The position numbers and the translations under genes are program-made. This document shows positions 5,971-14,606 of a stretch of DNA of 21,287 nt, in pieces (position 1 is the first letter of the stretch; each line of letters begins with the position of its first letter). Source of the stretch: JAEUIZ01 sp046155605 (lineage in GTDB: Bacteria; Planctomycetota; Phycisphaerae; Phycisphaerales; UBA1924); the NCBI GenBank assembly GCA_046155605.1, contig JBJXFQ010000074.1, forward strand, positions 1 to 21,287, written 5' to 3'. A model generated the notes under the pieces. It searched no databases, was not told the origin of the DNA, and was given only the letters and a program-made list of their open reading frames with translations.

Positions 5971-6290
5971 GTGCGGCATGTACCACAATTCCGAGTGGCT
6001 CCCCTCAGACCCGCCCGGCCCGCGCCGGCGTTGATGACCGCCCGCGAGGCCGCCGAGTATCTGAGGCTCACCGAGGACGGTCGCGACATCGGCGACGCCC
6101 TGACATCCCTGGAGTACCTTGTCACGTCCGGTCGCATCCGCCCGTGCCGGGTAGGCCGCTACAACCGATATCTCCGCCAGGAGCTCGACCGTTTCATGCA
6201 CGAGCAAACCGAGCAATACGGCACGCGATACCAGAGCGCCCCGAACCGCAACACGAACGGGCGCGTACCGACTCCCGAGGAGCCCAAGCC

Positions 6291-6294
<4 letters not shown>
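5971..6294 (+). CDS. Excisionase-like helix-turn-helix protein
   Basis: The core LMTAREAAEYLRLTEDGRDI ... LEYLVTSGRIRPCRVGRYNRYLRQELDRFM is a winged-helix/MerR-type DNA-binding fold of the kind used by excisionases and small directors of recombination: 'l.t..EaAeyL....' helix-turn-helix, then 'G.I....vGr..R......LD.f'. The insertion 'TEDGRDIGDALTSL' between the two helices is a little longer than in the simplest Xis proteins. The gene overlaps the integrase start by 4 nt (ATGA), so the two are co-translated, which supports a role in excision. The start is uncertain: GTG 5971, or ATG 6034 immediately before the conserved core; neither has a strong ribosome site. Confidence 0.7.
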
Positions 6295-7720
<1,426 letters not shown>

Positions 7721-7947
7721 AGCATTTGAACGCACGCGGATCCGATGGCTCGGGTCGGCTGCTCGGTGGCCCGCCGCGAACTGCGGGCACCATTTGTATC
7801 GCGCTGCGGCGTGAGGTCAAGTGCGGCCTGCGTGCCGCGTTGCCGCGTTCCTTCCAAAGCACCAATGCCCCGCGGCATCCCGAGCAGCGCGATCGCGTGC
7901 GCGAAACCGCACGGCAGTCGCAACCACAGCGGCAGCACGCGAAGCAA
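7721..7947. other. Intergenic stretch after tRNA-Asp
   Basis: I see no convincing gene in these 227 bases. They lie upstream of the tRNA (its promoter should be here, but no clear boxes are visible) and downstream of the small membrane protein gene. A loose hairpin (CACA-AGCGG...CCGCT-GTG, around 7924-7966) may end the minus-strand operon; it has no T-tract. Confidence 0.4.
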
Positions 7948-8160
7948 CTACCGCTTTGTGCCTTCCTGAATCTGAATCGATGTCGGGTTCTGAAGGGCGA
8001 AAGCGTTGCCACCCACGCCGACCTTGGTGGCGGCTCGCCACATGAATCCGCAGGCCGTTGCGAGCGCGACGACCGCACAGAACAACAGACCTGTATACAC
8101 ATTCATCGAGGCGGCCCGGCGCATCCGACCGCCCGGCATCTGCATCCCGAACTGGCTCAT
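7948..8160 (-). CDS. Small single-pass membrane protein
   Basis: The 70-residue product starts MSQFGMQMPGGRMRRAASMN, has one transmembrane helix (VYTGLLFCAVVALATACGFMW, about 21-41), and ends in a short tail (GNAFALQNPTSIQIQEGTKR). The positive N-terminus suggests a cytoplasmic N-terminus with the tail outside. The ATG at 8160 has AAAGGAG 8 nt upstream. It begins 11 nt after the stop of the membrane-anchored coiled-coil gene, so they are one operon and probably partners in the envelope. I believe this pair recurs in Phycisphaerae genomes, but no function is known to me. Confidence 0.75.
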   Translation of the reverse strand: MSQFGMQMPGGRMRRAASMNVYTGLLFCAVVALATACGFMWRAATKVGVGGNAFALQNPTSIQIQEGTKR

Positions 8161-8171
8161 GGCGTGCTCCT

Positions 8172-9050
8172 TTAGCGGGCCGAGAGGGTGTGAACGCGGT
8201 CGTTCTGACGAACCTCGTTCTTGGGCTGGTTGTTCTTCCCGAGGTCGAAATACTTGATCTCACCGATGGCCCATCCAAGATCAACGCTCGTCACGACGAA
8301 CTTGGCGACGAACTGGTCTCCGCGGCTGATCGTCAGTTCCATGTTCTCGCGGACCTGATTGTTCGAGCCGACGTTGATCTGAGCCATGGGCTTCTTGGTG
8401 GCGGGGTCGGGAAAGACGCGGCTGACGGTGCCGGAGATGGCGATGGAAGGTGTATAGGGTCCGCCGCCAGGCCCACCGAGCGTGCCAAGTGCCACGCCGC
8501 TGGCATCGATCGTCCGCCGCGCCTCGACGAGTTGCTCTTGGAGCGCCCGTGTGCTCTGCTGGAGCACCTCGACCTGGCTCTCAAGGTCGTTGTTGCGATC
8601 GACGAGTTCGATCTCTCGCTTGCGGTAGTTGAGTTCGTTGTCGCGCAGTTTCGTCACCTCGTCGCGGTAGTTCTGAATCAGCAACGCTTGCGTTCGGCTC
8701 GTCTCGCCCAGTTGGCCGATCTGACCGGCGATGCTGGCCCGGCCATCTTCGGCCGCACGCACCTGAGCGATCAACTGCGCCCGCTCGGCCTCGAGAGCGC
8801 TGATCCGTGCCGCGAGGCTGGTCTTGTCCTTGTTCAGAGCCTCGACCTGCCCGTTGAGCCGCGCCTGCTCCTCCGCACCCTTGGCGATCGCGCTACCGGC
8901 TGTCTCATCAGCCATGCGCTTCGCGTCCATGATGGCGCGGCGATCGGCGACGATCCGGTCAGCATTGATCGAGAATGCCATGGTCAGCGCCGAGAGCAGC
9001 ACCAACAACAAGGCGGCGAACACGACGAGTGCTTTCGTGACGGTATGCAC
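8172..9050 (-). CDS. Membrane-anchored coiled-coil protein, function unknown
   Basis: The 292-residue product has an N-terminal transmembrane helix (residues 7-28, ALVVFAALLLVLLSALTMAF), a long coiled coil (about 55-180, with heptads such as ISALEAERAQLIAQV and IELVDRNNDLESQVEVLQQS), a glycine-rich hinge (TLGGPGGGPYTP) and a C-terminal beta-rich domain (about 200-290: ISGTVSRVF, AQINVGSNNQVRENMELTIS, VVTSVDLGWAIGEIKYF) resembling a small barrel that ends in NDRVHTLSAR. It is probably anchored in the inner membrane with the coil reaching into the periplasm, as in MreC-like scaffold proteins, though I see no sequence proof of MreC homology. The GTG at 9050 has AGGAG 7 nt upstream. It is co-transcribed with the small membrane protein downstream. 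Confidence 0.8.
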   Translation of the reverse strand: MHTVTKALVVFAALLLVLLSALTMAFSINADRIVADRRAIMDAKRMADETAGSAIAKGAEEQARLNGQVEALNKDKTSLAARISALEAERAQLIAQVRAAEDGRASIAGQIGQLGETSRTQALLIQNYRDEVTKLRDNELNYRKREIELVDRNNDLESQVEVLQQSTRALQEQLVEARRTIDASGVALGTLGGPGGGPYTPSIAISGTVSRVFPDPATKKPMAQINVGSNNQVRENMELTISRGDQFVAKFVVTSVDLGWAIGEIKYFDLGKNNQPKNEVRQNDRVHTLSAR

Positions 9051-9144
9051 TGGCGACTCCTGCTATGCCCACCTTCGCGGGCCGATTCCTACCCCCGTCC
9101 TTGGTTCGTGCTTCGGTCGGGTCCGGCCCGTCCGCATCCGCGTA

Positions 9145-9174
9145 CAAATACCACCACGCCACCCGCCTTGTCAA
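9145..9174 (-). promoter_or_regulatory. Likely promoter of the coiled-coil/membrane protein operon
   Basis: On the minus strand a perfect TTGACA (9169-9174) is followed after 18 bp by TATTTG (9145-9150), about 95 bp before the GTG start at 9050. The -35 box is consensus; the -10 box is weak. The rest of the 195-bp gap (9051-9245) shows no gene. Confidence 0.45.
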
Positions 9175-9245
9175 CCCCGGGGGAGGGCGGCGGGCCACAC
9201 TATACGCTGCCGACAACGGTTCTGATGCGTCGTGCCCCAGCGGAT

Positions 9246-10352
9246 TCATGGCTTCTCCGCACCGCCGGGCGGTTCGGCAGCGTCGACGGGTGTGTGGGCC
9301 GCGCGCGCCGGCAACGCCGAAACTCGCACAACCGCCGCTGCCGCCGCGACGCGAACCGTTTCATCGGCATCACCCATCAGCATTTCGAGTTTCGGCAGCG
9401 TCGAGGGCCGCCCAACGCCGGCATAGACAAACGCGGACTGCGCTCGAATCGCCGGGTTGCCGTTCCGATAGTACTCGTCGGCGACGAACTCGCCCTGGGG
9501 CTGGCCGAGGCGACTCAGCGCTGTCGCGGCAGCGAGCCGAATCTCCGCCGGCAGCGGCTGGCCACGGATCTTGAGCGCCGTCAGCACGATCAGCGACGGG
9601 CGAGAGCCCTCGTCCTGAAGTTGTCCGGCGATCTGGCAGGCCAGCGCTGTGTTCTCAAGTTCCTCATTACTCGATGGATAAAGAGCCGCACGGATGACCT
9701 CGAGTTGGTCCGTCTTGCCAAGTTTGACCATCGCCTCCGCGAGTTGCAACTGGAGTGATCGCTGATCGGCGTCGCGTGCGGCGTCGCGCAGCAAGCCCAG
9801 TGCGGAGGGATCTCCCATCTCGCCGAGCAGGAACGCCGCGTGCGCCCGGACGCGTGGTGAAGGGTCTCGCATCAACATCCCCGCGAGCGGCGAGGGGTCG
9901 ACGCTGACGCCGGACTTGGCCAGCGCATAGATCGCCGACGCACGCACGAACGGCGAGGCGTCTTCGAGCAGCGGGCGGACCTCGGCCTCGAACGTCCGCA
10001 AGCCCAAACGTCCGATCATCAGCGCGGCGGTCGAGCGCACCCCGGCGTTCTGGTCCTTCAGCGCTCCCGCGATCAGCGGCTCAAGCCGCGTCGGCGCGTC
10101 GGCGAGCGCTTCGATCGAGTTCGCCCGGGCCTGTGGGATCTCGCTGCGTGCCGAGGCCAAAAGTTGGTCGAGCGCGACCTCGCGCAACCGCGAGACTTCA
10201 AGCGGATCGTTGTACCTCGCCACACGCTCGGCCGAGAACGGCGGATTCTGCGAATCGCCGCGCGAGCCACTGCTGCCACTGCGACTTGCACAACCAGCGG
10301 CAAGCACGAAGGCACCCGCCACGGCCCCCAAAGAGATGACTCGACGCCTCAT
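9246..10352 (-). CDS. HEAT-repeat lipoprotein
   Basis: The 368-residue product starts MRRRVISLGAVAGAFVLAAG and then C21, a lipoprotein signal with lipobox LAAGC, followed by a Ser/Gly-rich linker. From about residue 50 it is a chain of HEAT/PBS-lyase-like helical repeats (ALKDQNAGVRSTAALMIGRL, LEDASPFVRASAIYALAKSG, LMRDPSPRVRAHAAFLLGEM, MGDADETVRVAAAAAVVRV). Such solenoids are protein-binding scaffolds; no catalytic site is expected. The ATG at 10352 has GAGGAAG upstream; a longer frame from 10409 is rejected. Its start overlaps the stop of lnt by 4 nt (ATGA), so it is co-translated with the enzyme that completes lipoprotein acylation. Being a lipoprotein, it is a likely Lnt substrate. Confidence 0.85.
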   Translation of the reverse strand: MRRRVISLGAVAGAFVLAAGCASRSGSSGSRGDSQNPPFSAERVARYNDPLEVSRLREVALDQLLASARSEIPQARANSIEALADAPTRLEPLIAGALKDQNAGVRSTAALMIGRLGLRTFEAEVRPLLEDASPFVRASAIYALAKSGVSVDPSPLAGMLMRDPSPRVRAHAAFLLGEMGDPSALGLLRDAARDADQRSLQLQLAEAMVKLGKTDQLEVIRAALYPSSNEELENTALACQIAGQLQDEGSRPSLIVLTALKIRGQPLPAEIRLAAATALSRLGQPQGEFVADEYYRNGNPAIRAQSAFVYAGVGRPSTLPKLEMLMGDADETVRVAAAAAVVRVSALPARAAHTPVDAAEPPGGAEKP

Positions 10353-12136
10353 GCGCTTCCTCTCAGTTTCACGACCGCGAGCACGATCGAAGCCAGCACG
10401 CACGACCAACCAAACACGTCACCAATCCGAGAATACGGCGTTCCGCCACCGGTTGCCTTGATGCGGCCGGTCACCACCATCTCGGCGCGGGAACGGCTGT
10501 TACGGGTCAGGAGCAAGCCGTGTTCGTCGATGAGCGCGGAGAGGCCCGTGTTCGCGGCACGGATCATCGACACCCCAAGTTCCACGCAGCGCCAGCGCGC
10601 GATCTGGAGGTGCTGCGCTCGCCCGGCGTCAAAGTTGCCGAACCAGCCGTCGTTGGTGAGATTGACGACCACCGCCGCCGAGCCGTTGCGTCGTGCCTCG
10701 ACAACCAGTCGCCGACAGAGCGCTGGTCGCGTGACCTCGAAACAGATCGGCGTGGCAAGGACGATCGGCACAGGTCCGTCGGCAGCAATCGAATCCGCCC
10801 CGAGCGGCAGTCGCAGCCGCACCGGGCCAGAGCCGGGCGTGAGGTTGAAGGGCATTCCGCCCGCCGCAAAGTCCAAGACCCAGCGTTGCAACCACGGCCA
10901 GTGGCCGATGTATGGAATCGTCTCGCCGAAGGGCGTGAGTTCGATTTTGTCATATCGCTCGCCCGTCACCTCGCCGCGATCGACGACGTAGACGCTGTTG
11001 AACCGCGCGTCGAAGCGGGGCAGGATGCCCTCGGCTTCTCGCTCAAAGCGCAGGCCTCGCACGCCGATCGCGCCGATGACCATCGGCACGCCGACCTTGT
11101 GCTGCAGCGCCATCAGCCGGTCGTGAAAGATTGTGATCGGAACATACCCATCGGGCGAAAGAGCCGGATCGACCTCATATTCGAGGTCCGCCGATCGCTC
11201 CGAGGCAACGCCCTCTGGCTCGAGCGTCGCACCGGGAAACATGGTTTCGGGCCAGACAATCACATCGGGCTTGGCCGCTGCCGCATCATGTGTCAGGCGT
11301 TCGAGCGTCGCCATCTCGCGCAAGCGATGATCGGGTGACCAAGAGAGTTTATTGCTCTGCGGCACATTGGTCTGCACGATCGCGACGCCAACCCGTGAGG
11401 CGATCGAACTTGGCACGCGACCCATCAATACGGCAGCGATCGTGATTGCCACGATCGCGCACGCCGCCATTGCCGAAACAAGCCGAGTGCGTCGCGGCCT
11501 CGATGCTCGCGGCGCGCGCATGACATCAATGGCGAACCCCGCCGGCGCAGCGGCAATGAACGAGACGAAATAGGCCCCGAGCGAGCCCGCGGCGGAATGC
11601 AGCCCGGGCGCGTCGATGAGCGGATGCCCGAGCAGCAGCCACCCATATCCGGTAAAGGCGATCTCGCCACGAACGACCTCCAGCGCCGTCCACGCGATCG
11701 GCACGGCGAGGACCATTGGCACGCTGGCCCCAGTTCGTGCAACCAGCAGCACAAAGGCGGCTGAAAAGCCCGCAAGCACAGCGATCATGGGCCAGTAGCC
11801 GAGCATCGAGATATCGAGCACCCATTGGCACTCATAGGCCCAGAGCGGGAGCACGCCGAGTGCGACGAGGCCGCCCGTGCCAAGGCTACGCCGGCGTTTC
11901 CAGCGACCAACGCCAGGGCTGAACCAGCCCCACTGCCGACCCATCACGGCGGCAAAGGCGAGCGGCATTGGCGCAGCAAAGACCAACGCCCACCAGCCGA
12001 ACGGAGGAAACGCGAGGAGCATCAATGCGGCGTGAAGCAGGCCGAGAACGACGGCCCAGCCGCGGGCGGGAGATCCCTGATCGGCCATCGCGCCAAGCCC
12101 GCGCGCCCCCCCGGTCGGGGGCTCACTTTCCGGCAT
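10349..12136 (-). CDS. lnt: Apolipoprotein N-acyltransferase
   Basis: Lnt adds the third acyl chain to the N-terminal cysteine of lipoproteins in the inner membrane. The N-terminal ~240 residues are hydrophobic with several transmembrane helices (LLHAALMLLAFPPFGWWALV, MIAVLAGFSAAFVLLVA, AACAIVAITIAAVLMG); 250-560 is a nitrilase-fold domain with the catalytic triad visible: E297 in VIVWPETMFPG, K397 in RYDKIELTPFGE and C465 in ATPICFEVTRP, plus VVNLTNDGWFG (490-500). A final helix (SCVLASIVLAVVKL) closes the protein. At 595 residues it is longer than E. coli Lnt (512). The ATG at 12136 overlaps accD by 14 nt; ATG 12088 is an alternative, and neither has a strong ribosome site. Confidence 0.92.
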   Translation of the reverse strand: MPESEPPTGGARGLGAMADQGSPARGWAVVLGLLHAALMLLAFPPFGWWALVFAAPMPLAFAAVMGRQWGWFSPGVGRWKRRRSLGTGGLVALGVLPLWAYECQWVLDISMLGYWPMIAVLAGFSAAFVLLVARTGASVPMVLAVPIAWTALEVVRGEIAFTGYGWLLLGHPLIDAPGLHSAAGSLGAYFVSFIAAAPAGFAIDVMRAPRASRPRRTRLVSAMAACAIVAITIAAVLMGRVPSSIASRVGVAIVQTNVPQSNKLSWSPDHRLREMATLERLTHDAAAAKPDVIVWPETMFPGATLEPEGVASERSADLEYEVDPALSPDGYVPITIFHDRLMALQHKVGVPMVIGAIGVRGLRFEREAEGILPRFDARFNSVYVVDRGEVTGERYDKIELTPFGETIPYIGHWPWLQRWVLDFAAGGMPFNLTPGSGPVRLRLPLGADSIAADGPVPIVLATPICFEVTRPALCRRLVVEARRNGSAAVVVNLTNDGWFGNFDAGRAQHLQIARWRCVELGVSMIRAANTGLSALIDEHGLLLTRNSRSRAEMVVTGRIKATGGGTPYSRIGDVFGWSCVLASIVLAVVKLRGSA

Positions 12137-12968
12137 AGTCGATCACCCGCGCCAACTCGCTTCGCATCTCGAGCCGCGACACCACGCGATCAACAAGCCC
12201 AGACTGGAGCAGGAACTCCGACCGCTGGAAGCCCTCGGGCAACTCCTGACGAATGGTCTGTTGGATGACGCGCGGGCCGGCGAAGCCGATGAGGGCTTTC
12301 GGCTCGGCGATGATCACGTCGCCCAGCATCGCGAAACTCGCGGTGACGCCGCCGGTGGTCGGGTCGGTGAGGACCGAGATGAAGAGCCCGCCGGCGTCGT
12401 CGAGTCGGGCAAGCGCCGCGGAGGTCTTGGCCATCTGCATCAGCGAAAGGCCGGACTCCTGCATGCGTGCGCCGCCGGAGCAACTGACGATGATCAGGGG
12501 CAGGCTCTGTTCCGTCGCTGCCTCGATCGAGCGGGTAATGGTCTCGCCGACCACGCTCCCCATTGAACCCATCATGAAGGTGAGGTCGAGGCAGCAGAGC
12601 ATCGCGGGGCGGCCCTTGATGAAGCACGATCCGGCGAGCACCGCATCGTTCTGCCCGGTGCGGATCTGCTCGGCGGTCAATCGCTCCGAGTAGGCCTTCA
12701 AGTCCTTGAAGCGGAGCGGGTCGGTCGGCGCGAGGTTGGTGAACATCGCCTGGAACGAGCCGGTGTCCGTGAGTTGTTTGACACGCTCGGCGGCACCGAT
12801 CCGGAAGTGGTGCGAGCACTCGGGGCAGACGTGGAGGTTGGCCTCCATCTGCTTGCGATAGATCATTTGCCCGCAACTTGGACAGCGGAGCCAGAGCCCC
12901 TCGGGGATCGCCGACTTGCGTGCCGGGCGGAGTTCGGTCCAGGTTCGTGTTGAAGCGGCCTGCGTCAT
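12123..12968 (-). CDS. accD: Acetyl-CoA carboxylase carboxyltransferase subunit beta
   Basis: AccD with AccA transfers the carboxyl group from carboxybiotin to acetyl-CoA, giving malonyl-CoA for fatty acid synthesis in the cytoplasm. The 281-residue product has the N-terminal four-cysteine zinc ribbon (C29PSC32 and C48PEC51), followed by a crotonase-fold carboxyltransferase domain with SCSGGARMQESGLSLMQMAK, TDPTTGGVTASFAMLGDVI and AEPKALIGFAGPRVIQQTIR. Length is close to the usual ~285-305. The ATG at 12968 agrees with the family start. It overlaps lnt by 14 nt downstream, suggesting co-expression of fatty acid and lipoprotein steps. accA is not in the window. Confidence 0.96.
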   Translation of the reverse strand: MTQAASTRTWTELRPARKSAIPEGLWLRCPSCGQMIYRKQMEANLHVCPECSHHFRIGAAERVKQLTDTGSFQAMFTNLAPTDPLRFKDLKAYSERLTAEQIRTGQNDAVLAGSCFIKGRPAMLCCLDLTFMMGSMGSVVGETITRSIEAATEQSLPLIIVSCSGGARMQESGLSLMQMAKTSAALARLDDAGGLFISVLTDPTTGGVTASFAMLGDVIIAEPKALIGFAGPRVIQQTIRQELPEGFQRSEFLLQSGLVDRVVSRLEMRSELARVIDYAGK

Positions 12969-13028
12969 GGTTCGTGTGTCCCCTTGCGTCCATGCCCCAC
13001 ACGTCCCGGGGCGACCGTCCGCTGCCGA

Positions 13029-13646
13029 TCAGCCCGTGGCGCGGACCAACCCTCGCCGAGTTCCCCCTACCGCGACCGTGTGCCATTGCACCTCGCACCC
13101 GCGCCGAGCCAGTGTGCCGCACTCGCGGGCGGTTTCACCCCGCAAGCCCGCCGCGGCCAGCCCGAACGCAAGCGGTCGGAGCACCACCGCAACAGCCCCT
13201 TGGTCGGCCTTGATGCGGTCCAGCGCGCGGGTCAACGCGTCCATCAGTCGTTCGGCGGCTTGTTCCGGCACCTCGCCACTGGGAGCGCACACGCTCGCCG
13301 GGCACTCGGACCACTGCCGATAGGCCGTTGGACATCGAGCACCGAGTTCGCGTTCGAGCAATCCCTCCCAGAGCCCGATATCGACCTCGGCTAGGTCGTT
13401 GATCTGCCGGATGGGCGTGCCGGTACCTCCGGCGACGAGTTTGGCTGTCTGGATCGACGCTTGATCAGGTGCGCACAGCACGGCGGCGAACTTTGGGGTT
13501 CCCAACTCCCCCGCCACCTTGGCCACCTGGTCGATGCCGGCCTGAGTCAGGGGAACATCGGCGAGCCCGCCCAATCTCCCCTGGGCCTCCCACGTCGACT
13601 CTCCGGTGCGCATCAGCAACACACGGACTTGGTAGGCTTTCGCCAT
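13029..13646 (-). CDS. Histidine-phosphatase-fold protein lacking catalytic histidines
   Basis: The 205-residue product has the outline of the phosphoglycerate mutase/histidine phosphatase family: LMRTGESTWEAQGRLGGLADVPLTQAGIDQ, then CAPDQASIQTAKLVA, LAEVDIGLWEGL (E87), and a C-terminal VAVVLRPLAFGLAAAGL. The nucleophile motif RHG is R13-T14-G15, the second histidine motif (normally S/V-HG) reads LRP, and the arginine normally in 'SS.l.Ra.qTA' is missing. It is therefore probably not a phosphatase but a pseudoenzyme, perhaps binding a ligand or protein. ATG 13646 is chosen over a TTG at 13709. It lies 60 nt upstream of accD on the same strand and 154 nt downstream of rpe. A diverged but active enzyme using another residue cannot be excluded. 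Confidence 0.75.
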   Translation of the reverse strand: MAKAYQVRVLLMRTGESTWEAQGRLGGLADVPLTQAGIDQVAKVAGELGTPKFAAVLCAPDQASIQTAKLVAGGTGTPIRQINDLAEVDIGLWEGLLERELGARCPTAYRQWSECPASVCAPSGEVPEQAAERLMDALTRALDRIKADQGAVAVVLRPLAFGLAAAGLRGETARECGTLARRGCEVQWHTVAVGGTRRGLVRATG

Positions 13647-13800
13647 CTGTTGTTGCAGGGGTCGCCCTGCCTCATCGGTCCGGCTCGCCCCGACTCCCAG
13701 GGCATCCAAGCCGTCCGTTGCGATCGGACTAGTCTAGCATCGGATGCACGGGCACGCTGACCGCAGTCGAGCGCAACTTCGGCCCTATGTTCGGATTTTC

Positions 13801-14511
13801 CTAGGACAATTTGGGCAGCATGCATGGACTTCGTGCCGCTAAAGTTCCGATAACAGCAGCGCGGCCGGAGGCGGGCGACGCAAAGATCGCTGACGCCGCA
13901 ACCAGCACGTCACACCCGTGTTCGCGGACGATCGATGCAGTTTCGATGCCGATGCCGCCATCCATTTCTAGACGCTGGCTAGGTCGGAGCACTTTCGCTA
14001 TCGCGGCGACCTTTGGCAGCACTTCAGGCATGAACGACTGCCCGCTGAAGCCGGGGCGGACGGACATGACGAGTATGAGGTCAAATTCTGGAATGACCCC
14101 CAACGCCGCGCTCGTCGGCGTGTCGGGGCTGATCGCCAAGCCGACGGTCAGGCCGGTGCGGCGGACAGTGCGGGCTAGTTTGGCGGCCTGGGACTCGCCC
14201 GTGGGCTCGATGTGGAAGGTGATATGGCTGGCTCCGGCCTTGACGAACGGCTCGATAAACCGTTCAGGGTCGGTCACCATGAGGTGAACGTCGAGGAAGG
14301 CGTCTGGAAGCGCTCGGCGCAGGCTTTGGCACAGGGCCGGTCCCATCGTGAGGTTGGGGACGAAGTGCCCGTCCATGACATCGAAGTGGAGAAGGTCGGC
14401 ACCGGCGTCGAGCACATCGCGGCACTCACGGCCCAGGTCGGCAAAGTCGGCCGAGAGGATCGATGGCGCGATGAGCGGGAGCCGAGGCGGGCTGGTGAAA
14501 AGGTTCGCCAT
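13801..14511 (-). CDS. rpe: Ribulose-phosphate 3-epimerase
   Basis: Rpe interconverts ribulose 5-phosphate and xylulose 5-phosphate in the pentose phosphate pathway. The 236-residue TIM barrel shows the metal and catalytic residues: S17 in APSILSADF, H42 and D44 in LLHFDVMDGHFVPNLTMGP (with D47), H76 in FLDVHLMVTDPE, D184 in LEMDGGIG, and the phosphate-binding ends SVRPGFSGQSF and LVAASAIF. The second loop has PGFSGQ where most members have PGFGGQ, a mild change. The start at ATG 14511 fits the family, with a short N-terminal extension. The gene is divergent from the UDP-sugar pyrophosphorylase; rpiA, the partner isomerase, lies about 5.5 kb away. Confidence 0.95.
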   Translation of the reverse strand: MANLFTSPPRLPLIAPSILSADFADLGRECRDVLDAGADLLHFDVMDGHFVPNLTMGPALCQSLRRALPDAFLDVHLMVTDPERFIEPFVKAGASHITFHIEPTGESQAAKLARTVRRTGLTVGLAISPDTPTSAALGVIPEFDLILVMSVRPGFSGQSFMPEVLPKVAAIAKVLRPSQRLEMDGGIGIETASIVREHGCDVLVAASAIFASPASGRAAVIGTLAARSPCMLPKLS

Positions 14512-14606
14512 GGCGCGAGTCTAAGCGGCGATCGGTCGTGGTGCGAGGCGGGCTGGCGAGCGTGGGTGCGCGGCTTCTACCATGGCGTCCTTTGCCGGAG
14601 GCTCTC

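Noticed and set aside
5952..6290. N-terminal extension of the integrase
   Set aside because: It overlaps the excisionase-like gene in another frame; the ATG at 6291 has GAGGAG and an ATGA overlap.
8058..9758. 566-codon plus-strand open frame
   Set aside because: It runs antisense to the coiled-coil gene, crosses its promoter and continues antisense to the HEAT lipoprotein; this is typical of high-GC shadow frames.
10164..11338. Plus-strand open frames across lnt
   Set aside because: They are antisense to lnt, which has a complete catalytic triad on the minus strand.
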